Below are positions 31,727 to 40,527 of a DNA stretch of 40,527 nt, piece by piece; position 1 is the stretch's first letter; each line of letters begins with the position of its first letter. This DNA is from Hespellia sp. (GTDB lineage Bacteria > Bacillota > Clostridia > Lachnospirales > Lachnospiraceae). The notes below the pieces were generated by a model. It was not told where the DNA came from. It worked only from the letters and a program-made list of their open reading frames with translations, and ran no database searches. Position numbers and translations under genes: made by a program. The stretch lies in the NCBI GenBank assembly GCA_028693555.1, contig JAQUVD010000006.1, forward strand, positions 69,609 through 110,135. The letters are read 5' to 3'.

Positions 31727-33968
31727 ATGTATCAAGCCATACTGGAAGACAGTCATTGGCATTATATTGATACTGATTGTGCAGGCATATTGTGATCTGT
31801 CACTTCCGGGATATACGTCAAATATTGTAAATGTCGGTATCCAGCAGGGCGGTGTGGACGATCAGGTTCCGCAGCAGATCGCGGTGAGCGATATGGACAA
31901 GGTATTGCTGTTCGTCTCAGAAGACGATCAGAGTACCGTGAAAGAGGCGTACGAGGAGAATGACAGCAAGTACGAGGCGCCGGCTTACCTCTTAAAAGAG
32001 AGTGTAAGTGATGATGAAGAGAAAATGAGCGAGTTATCTGATATTTTAGCTGAGCCGATGATGCTCACGGCTGGATTTGAGTCAGGCAGTGACACGACCG
32101 ATGTGATGCAGGAACAGATTATGGCAAATATTCCGGACGGAATGCTGCCGGCAGATGCAACGATGTTCGATGTTATGCAGGTATTGCCGGAAGAGCAGAA
32201 AGCACAGATGCTGGATCAGATTGATGACAAGATGAAGGATATGCCGGAAACCATTACCGATCAGGCGGCTGTATCGTATGTGAAGACGGCTTATAAGAAT
32301 CTGGGAATGGATATGGATCAGCTCCAGATACATTATCTGTTAGTATCCGGCGGCAAGATGCTTTCGCTGGCACTTCTCGGAATGATAGCGAGTGTGATTG
32401 TCGGACTGATGGCTTCCAGAGTAGGAGCAAGTGCAGGACGTGATCTTCGTGGCGGCGTATTTCGTAAGGTAGTAGGATTCTCGAACGGAGAGTTCGACAA
32501 GTTCTCAACGGCTTCGCTGATCACCAGAAGCACGAACGATATTCAGCAGATTCAGATGCTGGTTGTCATGCTGCTTCGTATGGTTCTGTATGCACCAATC
32601 CTTGCAATTGGCGGTGTGTACAAAGTATTTACAACGAATGCGGACATGTCATGGATTATTGGACTTGCAGTTGTGCTTGTCATGCTGGTTGTAATTATCT
32701 TATTCACAGTGGTGATGCCGAAGTTTAAGATTCTGCAGACACTGGTCGATAAATTGAACCTTGTAACGAGAGAAATCTTAACGGGTCTTGATGTAATCCG
32801 TGCATTCAGCACAGAGAAGCATGAGGAAGAGCGGTTTGACGTAGCTAATAAAAATCTGACCAAAACAAATCTTTTTGTAAACAGAGCGATGACATTTATG
32901 ATGCCGGTGATGATGCTCTTAATGAACGGTGTGTCAGTTCTGATTATCTGGGTTGGTGCACATGGTGTTGATGAGGGATCTATGCAGGTCGGCGATATGA
33001 TGGCATTTATCCAGTATGCAATGCAGATTATCATGGGATTCTTGATGTTATGCATGATTTCAATCATGCTTCCGAGAGCAGCAGTTGCTGCAGCCCGTGT
33101 CGATGAAGTAATTACAAGTGAGACGCTGATCCATGATCCCAAAGAACCAAAACGCTTTCAGGCAGATGGAAAAGGTGTGGTTACATTTGACCATGTATCG
33201 TTCCGTTATCCGGGAGCAGAGGAAGATGTGCTGCATGACATTACATTTACCGCGAAGCCGGGTGAGACAACGGCAATCATAGGAAGTACAGGAAGTGGTA
33301 AGTCTACACTGATTAACCTGATTCCGAGATTCTATGATGTGACAGAAGGAAAGCTTACAATTGATGGCGTGAATGTAAATGCCGTTACGCAGCGGGATCT
33401 GCGAGACAAGCTTGGATATGTACCGCAGAAGGGTGTACTTTTCTCAGGAACGATCGCATCTAACATTTTGTACGGAAATGAACATGGCGGTGAGAATGAG
33501 ATGAAACGCGCGGCTGACATCGCACAGGCAACAGAATTTATCAGCGCAAAAAAAGCGGGATATGAAGATGCGATTGCACAGGGTGGAGCGAATGTATCTG
33601 GTGGACAGAAGCAGCGGCTTTCTATTGCAAGAGCGGTTGCAAAACATCCGGACATATTTATTTTCGATGATAGTTTTTCCGCACTTGATTATAAGACGGA
33701 TGTGCAGCTTCGAAAAGCGTTGAAGGATCAGACGGCTGACAGCACGGTAATTATTGTTGCACAGCGTATCAGTACGATTCTTCATGCAGAGCAGATTATC
33801 GTGTTAGATGATGGTGAGATTGCCGGAATCGGCACACATAAGGATCTGCTTAATAACTGCGAGGTATACCAGCAGATTGCAACATCCCAGCTATCTGAAG
33901 CTGAGATTGCAAAGGATTTAAAGAATACAGAAAAGCATGCACAAGATGCGAAGAAAGGAGGAGAGTAA
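31701..33968 (+). CDS. ABC exporter half-transporter A (degenerate catalytic site)
   Basis: The 755-residue protein overlaps the MarR gene. It has an ABC-exporter membrane domain with an unusually long extracytoplasmic insert of about 150 residues between helices 1 and 2 (SLPGYTSNIVNVGIQQ to the second helix LLGMIASVIVGLM). The nucleotide-binding domain has Walker A GSTGSGKST (about 528-536), signature NVSGGQKQR and Walker B IFIFDDSFSALD. The residue after the Walker B aspartate is Asp instead of the catalytic Glu, as in the non-hydrolysing half of heterodimeric exporters such as BmrC/BmrD or TM287/288. An alternative ATG is at 31710. It pairs with the next gene. Confidence 0.9.
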   Translation: MEKMGKLFKCIKPYWKTVIGIILILIVQAYCDLSLPGYTSNIVNVGIQQGGVDDQVPQQIAVSDMDKVLLFVSEDDQSTVKEAYEENDSKYEAPAYLLKESVSDDEEKMSELSDILAEPMMLTAGFESGSDTTDVMQEQIMANIPDGMLPADATMFDVMQVLPEEQKAQMLDQIDDKMKDMPETITDQAAVSYVKTAYKNLGMDMDQLQIHYLLVSGGKMLSLALLGMIASVIVGLMASRVGASAGRDLRGGVFRKVVGFSNGEFDKFSTASLITRSTNDIQQIQMLVVMLLRMVLYAPILAIGGVYKVFTTNADMSWIIGLAVVLVMLVVIILFTVVMPKFKILQTLVDKLNLVTREILTGLDVIRAFSTEKHEEERFDVANKNLTKTNLFVNRAMTFMMPVMMLLMNGVSVLIIWVGAHGVDEGSMQVGDMMAFIQYAMQIIMGFLMLCMISIMLPRAAVAAARVDEVITSETLIHDPKEPKRFQADGKGVVTFDHVSFRYPGAEEDVLHDITFTAKPGETTAIIGSTGSGKSTLINLIPRFYDVTEGKLTIDGVNVNAVTQRDLRDKLGYVPQKGVLFSGTIASNILYGNEHGGENEMKRAADIAQATEFISAKKAGYEDAIAQGGANVSGGQKQRLSIARAVAKHPDIFIFDDSFSALDYKTDVQLRKALKDQTADSTVIIVAQRISTILHAEQIIVLDDGEIAGIGTHKDLLNNCEVYQQIATSQLSEAEIAKDLKNTEKHAQDAKKGGE

Positions 33969-33970
33969 TC

Positions 33971-35827
33971 ATGAGTGAGCAGACAAACAGACAGCCGAGA
34001 CGACGCGGTGGCCCGATGGGACGTGGCGGAATGGGAGTTGTAGAAAAACCCAAAGATCTAAAAGGAACCATGAAGAAATTGTGGGGATATATGAAGGAGT
34101 TCAAGATTGCTCTTATCTTTGTTGTGATCTTTGCAATTGGCGGTACTATTTTTACAATCGTCGGACCCAAAATTCTGGGCCGTGCGACAACAGAATTATT
34201 TAATGGATTAATTCGAAAAGTATCCGGTGATGGAAGCATCAACTTTGAAAAAATCGGTATGATTTTATTAACGGTGCTTTGTCTTTATCTGGTAAGTGCA
34301 TTATTCTCCTTTGTTCAGGGATATATTATGTCCGGCGTATCTCAGAAGCTTACGTATAGACTGAGAAAAGAACTGGCAGAGAAGATTAACCGCATGCCCA
34401 TGAGCTATTTTGACAAGATGACACATGGAGAAATCCTGTCCCGCGTGACAAATGATATTGATACTTTGGGGCAGAGCCTGAACCAGAGTGCAACACAGCT
34501 CATCACCTCGGTGGCGACCATCATTGGTGTCTTTGTTATGATGTTGAGCATCAGTCCATTGATGACGCTGGTCGCGATTCTGATTCTTCCGATTTCACTT
34601 GGTTTCATTTCAGTGATTATGAAGAAGTCACAGAAATATTTCCGCGGACAGCAGGAATATTTGGGAAATGTAAACGGTCAGGTGGAAGAGGTTTATGGCG
34701 GACATAATATCGTCAAAGCGTTCAACCATGAGCAGACGGTGATTGACGAATTCAATGCAACAAATGATAAATTATATGATTCTGCATGGAAATCACAATT
34801 CTTCTCTGGAATGATGATGCCAATCATGCAGTTTGTAGGAAACCTTGGCTACGTTGGAGTTGTTATCCTTGGCGGTTATCTGGCAATCAATGGTACGATT
34901 GAAGTCGGAGACATCCAGTCATTTACGCAGTATGTACGTAACTTTACACAGCCGATTCAGCAGGTCGCTCAGGTGGCAAATATGCTTCAGTCAACGGCCG
35001 CAGCGTCTGAGCGTGTATTTGAATTCTTAGGTGAAGAAGAGGAAGATCAGACCGTTGCAAATCCGGTTTCCGTAGAAGGATTAAAAGGAAATGTAGAATT
35101 TGAGGATGTACATTTTGGATACAATCCGGACCGTATCATTATCAACGATTTCTCGGCAAAGGTAAGTGAAGGTCAGAAGATTGCAATTGTAGGACCAACC
35201 GGAGCAGGTAAGACGACGATGATCAAGCTGTTGATGCGTTTCTATGATGTGAACAGCGGAGCCATCCTGATTGATGGGCATGACGTAAGAGACTTTAAAC
35301 GAAGCGAGCTGCGTGAGATGTTCGGCATGGTACTTCAGGATACCTGGTTGTTCCACGGAAGCATTCGTGATAACATCAAGTACGGTAAACTGGATGCGAC
35401 AGATGAAGAAGTAATCGAGGCAGCAAAAGCAGCACACGTTCACCGCTTTGTTAAGACACTTCCAAATGGTTATGATATGGAATTAAATGAAGAGGCCAAT
35501 AACATATCCCAGGGACAGAAACAGCTTCTGACTATCGCAAGAGCAATTCTTGCAGATCCGAAGATTCTGATTCTCGATGAAGCAACAAGCTCTGTTGATA
35601 CCAGAACCGAAATTCGGATTCAGAAAGCGATGGATAATCTGATGAAGGGCAGAACAAGCTTTGTCATTGCACATCGCCTTTCCACAATTCGTGATGCAGA
35701 TTTAATCCTTGTTATGAAAGATGGAGATATCGTTGAGCAGGGAAATCACGAAGAACTGCTCGAGAAGAACGGGTTCTATGCAGATCTATATAACAGTCAG
35801 TTTGAAGAAGCCGGGGAGAGTGCGTAG
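33971..35827 (+). CDS. ABC exporter half-transporter B (canonical ATPase)
   Basis: The 618-residue protein begins two bases after its partner with AAAGGAGGAG upstream. An Arg/Gly-rich N-terminus (RQPRRRGGPMGRGGMG) precedes the six-helix membrane domain. Walker A is GPTGAGKTT, the signature region is NISQGQKQL (Ser-Gln-Gly form) and Walker B is ILILDEATSSVD with the catalytic Glu intact; the H-loop is VIAHRLSTIRD. It should form an asymmetric multidrug or lipid/peptide exporter with half A. The MarR control suggests induction by the exported compound. Confidence 0.93.
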   Translation: MSEQTNRQPRRRGGPMGRGGMGVVEKPKDLKGTMKKLWGYMKEFKIALIFVVIFAIGGTIFTIVGPKILGRATTELFNGLIRKVSGDGSINFEKIGMILLTVLCLYLVSALFSFVQGYIMSGVSQKLTYRLRKELAEKINRMPMSYFDKMTHGEILSRVTNDIDTLGQSLNQSATQLITSVATIIGVFVMMLSISPLMTLVAILILPISLGFISVIMKKSQKYFRGQQEYLGNVNGQVEEVYGGHNIVKAFNHEQTVIDEFNATNDKLYDSAWKSQFFSGMMMPIMQFVGNLGYVGVVILGGYLAINGTIEVGDIQSFTQYVRNFTQPIQQVAQVANMLQSTAAASERVFEFLGEEEEDQTVANPVSVEGLKGNVEFEDVHFGYNPDRIIINDFSAKVSEGQKIAIVGPTGAGKTTMIKLLMRFYDVNSGAILIDGHDVRDFKRSELREMFGMVLQDTWLFHGSIRDNIKYGKLDATDEEVIEAAKAAHVHRFVKTLPNGYDMELNEEANNISQGQKQLLTIARAILADPKILILDEATSSVDTRTEIRIQKAMDNLMKGRTSFVIAHRLSTIRDADLILVMKDGDIVEQGNHEELLEKNGFYADLYNSQFEEAGESA

Positions 35828-35835
35828 AGTTTGAT

Positions 35836-36114
35836 TTCAGTTAGTGGAAGACGTTCGATGGAGCCTGTGAAGTGCCATCACGGACGATACGCTGGGGGTA
35901 AGAGATAAGGCGGCAAGAAGCTGTGGAATTTATGGACATCGTGCTCATTCGAGTTGTTTTCTGATGAAAACGACTCTCAGGAGCACTTGGGATTTGCTTT
36001 GAAAGCAAATCCCAGCCCAGAAATTCTACAGCTTCTTTTGCTTATCTCTAACGCCCAGCGTAATGTCCGTGCTGACACTTCACAGGCTCTCATCTAGTTT
36101 CTTCGCGAACTGAA
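35836..36114 (+). repeat. Large branched hairpin element, copy B (long form)
   Basis: It begins eight bases after a stop codon. Outer arms TTCAGTT (35836-35842) and AACTGAA (36108-36114) enclose GAGCCTGTGAAGTG (35861-35874) paired with CACTTCACAGGCTC (36076-36089) and GAAGCTGTGGAATTT paired with AAATTCTACAGCTTC. Inside are hairpin 1 (GTGCTC 35941-35946 with GAGCAC 35981-35986, with an internal loop) and hairpin 2 (35989-36013), a perfect palindrome centred on TTTGAAA. It is sequence-homologous to copy A with compensatory base-pair changes. The remaining 36115-36321 has nothing I can call besides the ribosome site of the next gene. Confidence 0.8.
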
Positions 36115-36321
36115 ATGCATCAACCTGTCCGTGATACCGGTAATGTATTAGCAACTCTTAGCGCCCCAATCACAGCCTGCAAACACACCCCTCACCCCGA
36201 AATCACGGACCCAACCTCACACAAAACAACCCATCACCGCACCTAGACGAACGCCATCTTTTATGTTACTATAGAACATATTATCCTTATAAACATTTCA
36301 CATGATTTAGGAGGCGCTTTT

Positions 36322-36771
36322 ATGTCGGAGATTATGACCGTACAGATTTTCATTGGCACGCTGTCTCTGCTTGGTCCATTGGTTGGGAGCTTTGTTTTGT
36401 GCAGAAAGTACAGAAGAATATGTGATACATTTTCATATGATGAGGAGAAGGCGAAGGCGTTCCATGCGAGGGTGCAGATTTATCAGGCACTGGTGATGTC
36501 CGGGTTTCTCTATGGTCTGCTGGAAGCACTGACGCTTGGAAAGCAATATGGGGCGGTCCCGTATACAGCGGCGATTGCAGGAGTGTTCGCATGCTTCCTG
36601 AATTGTGTGACGGGAGTTGTGCAGGGCTTTATCGCGGCACACTATGTGAGTGCGGAGATTATTACGAATTCGAAAGCATTTCATAAAGGCATGATACGTA
36701 TGGGATTGGTCGAACTGATTCCAATCTGCGGACTTATTTTATATACTGTAGGATTGAAAATTAGATTTTGA
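36322..36771 (+). CDS. Orphan V-type ATPase proteolipid (subunit K/c)-like protein
   Basis: AGGAGG lies seven bases before ATG 36322. The 149 residues make two helical hairpins (four helices). The segment AFHARVQIYQALVMSGFLYG with LLEALTL aligns by eye with the first hairpin of V-type K subunits (xLQALPGTQGIYGLLIAFL). VVQGFIAAHYVSAEI with FHKGMIRMGLVELIPICGLI matches the second, including the ion-binding Glu in GLVE. No other ATPase subunits are nearby. A diverged stand-alone c-ring protein with unknown role is my best reading; an unrelated four-helix membrane protein is possible. Confidence 0.45.
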   Translation: MSEIMTVQIFIGTLSLLGPLVGSFVLCRKYRRICDTFSYDEEKAKAFHARVQIYQALVMSGFLYGLLEALTLGKQYGAVPYTAAIAGVFACFLNCVTGVVQGFIAAHYVSAEIITNSKAFHKGMIRMGLVELIPICGLILYTVGLKIRF

Positions 36772-36792
36772 AAGAAATGGTTGGGAGTTGGC

Positions 36793-37365
36793 ATGAATTT
36801 TTTGTTACAGTTGGATGGAAATATCTTATTATGGCTTCAGGAATATGTGCGGAGTGATTTTCTGACGCCTATTATGAAAGGAATTACAAGTCTTGGGAAT
36901 GCGGGTTGGTTCTGGATTGTTCTGTCAATCTTATTGTGCATTCCGAAGAAGACAAGATGGCTTGGAATTACAGGACTATTGGCGTTGGCGATTGGCGCAC
37001 TGATTACGAATATCGTACTGAAGAACTGGGTTGCCCGCATCAGACCGTATGAGGTGGTAGAAGGGTTGACGCTGCTGGTTCGAAAGCAGAAGGATTTCTC
37101 ATTCCCGTCAGGGCATTCGTGTGCATCTTTTGCGGCAGCAGTTGCCTATTATAAGGCGCAGAAGAGAACCATGACAGATGATAGTTTAAAGAAGTGGGGC
37201 AGAGTGATCAGCATTGCATCGATTGTCATTGCATTTCTGATTGCGTTCTCAAGATTATATGTCGGCGTGCATTATCCAAGTGATGTGCTTGGCGGAATTC
37301 TGATCGGATGCGGTGCCGCGTGGGCAGCGGACTGGATGGTAAAGAAGATTCAGGAAAAGCAGTGA
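36793..37365 (+). CDS. PAP2-family membrane phosphatase
   Basis: ATG 36793 follows TTGGGAG and is preferred over TTG 36781; the product is 190 residues. The three PAP2 motifs are present: KNWVARIRPY (K-x6-RP), FSFPSGHSCA (PSGH) and SRLYVGVHYPSDVLGG (SR-x5-H-x3-D). Five or six membrane helices surround an extracellular active site. Such enzymes dephosphorylate undecaprenyl diphosphate or phosphatidic acid type lipids. It begins 21 bases after the proteolipid-like gene, so the two are probably co-transcribed. Confidence 0.9.
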   Translation: MNFLLQLDGNILLWLQEYVRSDFLTPIMKGITSLGNAGWFWIVLSILLCIPKKTRWLGITGLLALAIGALITNIVLKNWVARIRPYEVVEGLTLLVRKQKDFSFPSGHSCASFAAAVAYYKAQKRTMTDDSLKKWGRVISIASIVIAFLIAFSRLYVGVHYPSDVLGGILIGCGAAWAADWMVKKIQEKQ

Positions 37366-37373
37366 AACCTTTG

Positions 37374-37400
37374 AAGGGACGGTTGAAAAAACCGTCCCTT
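37374..37400 (+). terminator. Terminator after the PAP2 gene
   Basis: A perfect 11-bp stem AAGGGACGGTT/AACCGTCCCTT with a GAAAA loop (37385-37389) is followed by TGTTAT. It ends the 36322-37365 transcript. Confidence 0.8.
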
Positions 37401-37492
37401 TGTTATATTACACAAAAAATATCACGAAAACTCCCTTTTTTTAGCGAAAGTTAAAAACTTATCAAACTTGTGAAAAAAATATCAAAAAGCCA

Positions 37493-37521
37493 TTGACAAA
37501 TATTTAACAATAGTTTAAGAT
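37493..37521 (+). promoter_or_regulatory. adhE promoter overlapped by a Rex-like operator
   Basis: TTGACA (37493-37498) and TAAGAT (37516-37521) are separated by 17 bases. The -35 and spacer form TTGACAAATATTTAACAA (37493-37510), which matches the clostridial Rex palindrome TTGTTAAnnnnTTAACAA at all but two positions. Rex would release the site when NADH rises, turning on ethanol formation. Confidence 0.7.
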
Positions 37522-37632
37522 GCATATCAAGACAGAAAATTAATTACAAAAAAGAAAACCATGGTTAAGAACAAGTAACGAAACTTTAAAATCAGAAAAT
37601 TGAGAAGAAAACAATTTTGGGAGGATTTCAAA

Positions 37633-40245
37633 ATGGCAAAGAAAGAAACAGCAGTTCCTGCAATCATTGACAGTGCGGAAGCACTTGATGCAAGATTAAA
37701 AGCAATGCGCGAAGCACAGAAGATTTTCGCTACGTACACACAGGAGCAGGTAGACAAGATTTTCTATGAAGCAGCTATGGCAGCAAACAAAGAGCGTATC
37801 CCACTTGCTCAGATGGCAGTAAAAGAAACAGGCATGGGTATCGTAGAAGATAAGGTTATCAAAAACCACTATGCAGCAGAATATATTTACAATGCATACA
37901 AAGATACAAAGACATGTGGAGTAATCGAGGAAGATCCTGCATTTGGAATTAAGAAAATTGCAGAACCAATCGGAATCATTGCAGCAGTTATTCCAACAAC
38001 AAACCCAACATCAACAGCTATTTTCAAAACTTTGATTTCATTAAAGACACGTAACGCTATCATCATCAGCCCACATCCACGTGCAAAGGCATCAACAATC
38101 GCAGCAGCGAAAGTTGTTCTTGATGCAGCAGTGAAAGCTGGAGCACCAGAAGGTATCATCAGCTGGATCGACGTTCCTTCTTTAGAGCTTACAAATCAGG
38201 TAATGCATGAAGCAGATACAATCCTTGCTACAGGTGGTCCTGGAATGGTTAACGCAGCATATTCTTCAGGTAAACCGGCACTCGGCGTTGGAGCTGGTAA
38301 CACACCGGTTATCATTGATGAGACGGCTGATATCAGAATGGCAGTTAACTCAATCATCCATTCTAAGACATTTGACAATGGTATGATCTGTGCTTCAGAG
38401 CAGTCTGTTACAGCTCTTGCAAGCGTATATGATGCAGTAAAACAGGAATTTACAGTAAGAGGATGTTACTTCTTAAAGCCTGCTGAGATTGAAAAGGTTC
38501 GCAAGACAATCATCATCAATGGCGCATTAAACGCAAAAATCGTTGGACAGTCAGCATTTACAATCGCAGCACTTGCAGGCGTAAAAGTTCCAGAAGCTAC
38601 AAAGATCTTAATTGGTGAAGTAGAATCAGTAGATATTGCAGAAGAATTCGCACATGAGAAATTATCTCCTGTACTTGGTATGTACAAAGCAAAAGATTTC
38701 GATGATGCTCTTGCAAAAGCAGCTCAGTTAGTAGCTGACGGTGGATACGGACATACATCATCACTCTATGTTCATCCTGCACAAACAGAAAAGATTGCGA
38801 AACATGCAGCAGCAATGAAGACTTGCCGTATCGTAATCAACACACCATCTTCACACGGTGGAATTGGTGACTTATACAACTTCAAAATGGCTCCTTCTCT
38901 TACACTTGGTTGTGGTTCATGGGGTGGAAACTCTGTATCTGAGAACGTTGGAGTAAAACACTTAATCAACATCAAGACAGTAGCTGAGAGGAGAGAGAAC
39001 ATGCTTTGGTTTAGAACACCTGAAAAGGTTTACTTTAAGAAAGGCTGTATGCCAGTTGCTTTAGATGAGTTAAAGACAGAACTTCACAAGGAAAAAGCAT
39101 TTATCGTAACAGACAGCTTCTTATATCAGAATGGATATATTGCTCCAATCGAAGCAAAATTAGATGAAATGGGAATTCAGCATACATGTTTCTTCGAAGT
39201 TGCTCCAGACCCAACACTTCAGTGTGCACAGAAGGGTGCTGACGCTATGAAAGCATTCGCACCGGATACAATTATCGCTGTCGGTGGTGGTTCAGCAATG
39301 GACGCTGCTAAGATCATGTGGGTAATGTATGAGCATCCAGAAGCAAACTTTGAAGATATGGCTATGGACTTCATGGATATCCGTAAAAGAGTATATAAGT
39401 TCCCTAAGATGGGAGAAAAAGCTTACATGGTAGCGATCCCAACATCTTCAGGAACAGGTTCTGAGGTAACACCATTTGCAATTATCACAGACGCTGAGAC
39501 AGGTACAAAATGGCCTCTCGCTGACTACGAACTTCTTCCTAACATGGCTATCGTTGATGTAGACAACATGATGAATCAGCCTAAGGGTCTGACAAGTGCT
39601 TCAGGTATCGACGTTATGACACATGCAATCGAAGCTTATGTATCAATCATGGCTTCTGATTATACAGACGGACTTGCACTCAAAGCAGTGAAGAATGTAT
39701 TTGAATACTTACCATCTGCATATGAAAATGGAGCAAATGATCCAAAAGCCCGTGAGATGATGGCAAACGCATCTTGTATGGCAGGTATGGCATTTGCAAA
39801 TGCATTCCTTGGACTGAACCATTCAATGGCTCATAAGCTTGGTGCATATCATCACCTTCCACATGGTGTTGCTAACGCAGTCATCCTGACAGAAGTTATG
39901 CGATACAATGCAGAAGAAGTACCTACAAAGATGGGAACATTCTCTCAGTATGAGTACCCACATGCACTTGCAAGATACGCTGAACTTGGACGTTTCGCAG
40001 GCTGCCAGGGTAAAGATGATAAAGAAGTATTCGAAAACTTCATCAAGAAGCTTGACGAATTAAAAGACTTTATCGGAATCAAGAGAACAATCAAAGATTA
40101 CGGCATTACAGAAAAAGATTTCTTAGCTACATTAGATGAGATGGTACTGAACGCATTCAACGATCAGTGTACAGGTGCAAACCCAAGATATCCACTCATG
40201 GAAGAAATCAAGGCAATTTACCTGAAATGCTACTACGGTAAATAA
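37633..40245 (+). CDS. adhE: Bifunctional acetaldehyde-CoA/alcohol dehydrogenase
   Basis: ATG 37633 follows GGGAGGA; the in-frame codon at 37600 is upstream of that site and rejected. The 870 residues match AdhE. The N-terminal CoA-acylating aldehyde dehydrogenase has [12 protein letters not shown] and the catalytic Cys 253 in [13 protein letters not shown] linker leads to the iron-dependent alcohol dehydrogenase half with [24 protein letters not shown], and metal-binding [20 protein letters not shown]. It reduces acetyl-CoA to ethanol using two NADH and forms spirosomes. Codon use suggests high expression. It is monocistronic, with a Rex-like operator upstream and a terminator downstream. 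Confidence 0.97.
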   Translation: MAKKETAVPAIIDSAEALDARLKAMREAQKIFATYTQEQVDKIFYEAAMAANKERIPLAQMAVKETGMGIVEDKVIKNHYAAEYIYNAYKDTKTCGVIEEDPAFGIKKIAEPIGIIAAVIPTTNPTSTAIFKTLISLKTRNAIIISPHPRAKASTIAAAKVVLDAAVKAGAPEGIISWIDVPSLELTNQVMHEADTILATGGPGMVNAAYSSGKPALGVGAGNTPVIIDETADIRMAVNSIIHSKTFDNGMICASEQSVTALASVYDAVKQEFTVRGCYFLKPAEIEKVRKTIIINGALNAKIVGQSAFTIAALAGVKVPEATKILIGEVESVDIAEEFAHEKLSPVLGMYKAKDFDDALAKAAQLVADGGYGHTSSLYVHPAQTEKIAKHAAAMKTCRIVINTPSSHGGIGDLYNFKMAPSLTLGCGSWGGNSVSENVGVKHLINIKTVAERRENMLWFRTPEKVYFKKGCMPVALDELKTELHKEKAFIVTDSFLYQNGYIAPIEAKLDEMGIQHTCFFEVAPDPTLQCAQKGADAMKAFAPDTIIAVGGGSAMDAAKIMWVMYEHPEANFEDMAMDFMDIRKRVYKFPKMGEKAYMVAIPTSSGTGSEVTPFAIITDAETGTKWPLADYELLPNMAIVDVDNMMNQPKGLTSASGIDVMTHAIEAYVSIMASDYTDGLALKAVKNVFEYLPSAYENGANDPKAREMMANASCMAGMAFANAFLGLNHSMAHKLGAYHHLPHGVANAVILTEVMRYNAEEVPTKMGTFSQYEYPHALARYAELGRFAGCQGKDDKEVFENFIKKLDELKDFIGIKRTIKDYGITEKDFLATLDEMVLNAFNDQCTGANPRYPLMEEIKAIYLKCYYGK

Positions 40246-40280
40246 TAGATAGATTTATATAGGCAAGGCAATTCGTAAAG

Positions 40281-40310
40281 AAAAGCTGTCAGCCACGACA
40301 GCTTTTCCTA
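40281..40310 (+). terminator. Terminator of adhE
   Basis: AAAAGCTGTC (40281-40290) pairs perfectly with GACAGCTTTT (40297-40306) around AGCCAC; the right arm itself supplies the T-run. Confidence 0.85.
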
Positions 40311-40364
40311 TTTGGAAATATTTCTTCTCACAGATCATTCTTTAGGGTAAGAGAGTGATCGATG

Positions 40365-40395
40365 AAAGGCATCGCATGAAAGTGCGGTGCCTTTT
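40365..40395 (+). terminator. Second terminator-like hairpin, intron target site
   Basis: AAAGGCATCGCA (40365-40376) pairs with TGCGGTGCCTTT (40383-40394) with one G-U pair and a six-base loop. The next bases TGTCAA lead directly to the intron start at 40401. Confidence 0.75.
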
Positions 40396-40400
40396 GTCAA

Positions 40401-40527
40401 GTGCGCCTGGCGGCGCACGTTTCTAACCGGTGCAAGTCCGGAATCCGCCCGGTAGTGGGAAGGATATAGCCGAAGGCAAGGGTGTCCATCGCGAGATGGA
40501 AACTGAAGGAAGCTGGATGCGAGGAAC
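40401..40527 (+). mobile_element. Group II intron, 5' end (probably class C), continues past the window
   Basis: The sequence starts GTGCGCC, matching the 5' GUGYG consensus. It then has the domain I segments AAGGGTGTCC, GAGATGGAAACTGAAGGAAG and GCGAGGAAC that are typical of bacterial group II introns and close to those I recall from the Oceanobacillus class C intron. Insertion a few bases after a terminator hairpin is the known target preference of class C. The reverse transcriptase and the 3' end lie beyond the window. It is on the + strand, in the same direction as adhE. Confidence 0.85.

Noticed and set aside
36115-36321. Gene or RNA between element B and the proteolipid-like gene
   Set aside because: No open frame with a ribosome site, no strong hairpin and only weak promoter-like sequence.
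37600-37632. Upstream in-frame start for adhE at 37600
   Set aside because: It lies above the GGGAGGA ribosome site. The ATG at 37633 gives the normal AdhE N-terminus.

Overview
The window looks like chromosome of a low-to-mid GC anaerobic Firmicute of the Lachnospiraceae type (Clostridia). The reasons are protein-level: a bifunctional AdhE, ATP-dependent PEP carboxykinase, two CmpB-family membrane proteins, a MarR plus heterodimeric ABC exporter operon, Rpn-family nucleases, an LPXTG-type SpaA adhesin and a group II intron of clostridial type. Strong Shine-Dalgarno sites and sigma-A style promoters recur. Genus cannot be settled from the sequence alone. Nearly all genes are on the + strand; only 29557-31048 is on the - strand.

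1-1974: an Rpn (PD-(D/E)XK nuclease) locus. One complete gene (994-1974) is preceded by two extra copies of its C-terminal region. Each copy has the same internal Shine-Dalgarno and ATG and a different number of four-residue GEKR-like repeats. This matches the published gene-within-gene RpnL/RpnS toxin-antitoxin arrangement and adds stand-alone antitoxin-like copies.

2037-11195: the most unusual part. Four consecutive small secreted proteins have SipW-type (TasA/camelysin-like) signal sequences and a shared C-terminal EG(C/T)DxxC motif. They are followed by a Ser/His (SipW-type) signal peptidase, a membrane-tethered McrB-like AAA+ ATPase, an McrC/DUF2357-like protein with a long coiled coil in place of a nuclease, a second SipW-type signal peptidase and a prepilin-peptidase-like protease. 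I infer a surface-filament or matrix secretion system that has recruited an McrBC-like ATPase pair. I know of no description of it.

11196-13600: a sodium:alanine/glycine symporter gene flanked on both sides by promoter-to-terminator non-coding units. Both units carry hairpins with an identical AACGGAA loop. The symporter also has a terminator hairpin in its leader.

13600-20406: a WYL regulator, small membrane proteins, a PHP hydrolase, an aldehyde dehydrogenase, 4-alpha-glucanotransferase and a CmpB-family protein. 20411-23656: a structured repeat, a small HTH gene with a frameshifted RhuM gene, then an LPXTG/SpaA surface protein. 23739-29183: leuC-leuD-thrC, a small membrane protein and pckA, i.e. 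amino-acid biosynthesis and anaplerosis. 29557-31048 (minus): polysaccharide deacetylase and a second CmpB-like protein. 31171-35827: MarR with its operator and an asymmetric ABC exporter pair. 36322-37365: an orphan V-ATPase proteolipid-like protein and a PAP2 phosphatase. 37493-40245: adhE behind a Rex-like operator. 40401-end: the 5' end of a group II intron, probably class C, inserted just after a terminator hairpin.

Three large structured hairpin elements (20411-20610, 29185-29464, 35836-36114) sit directly after stop codons. Two are homologous in sequence with compensatory changes. The third keeps the same branched architecture with different sequence. They look like a structured RNA or DNA repeat family.
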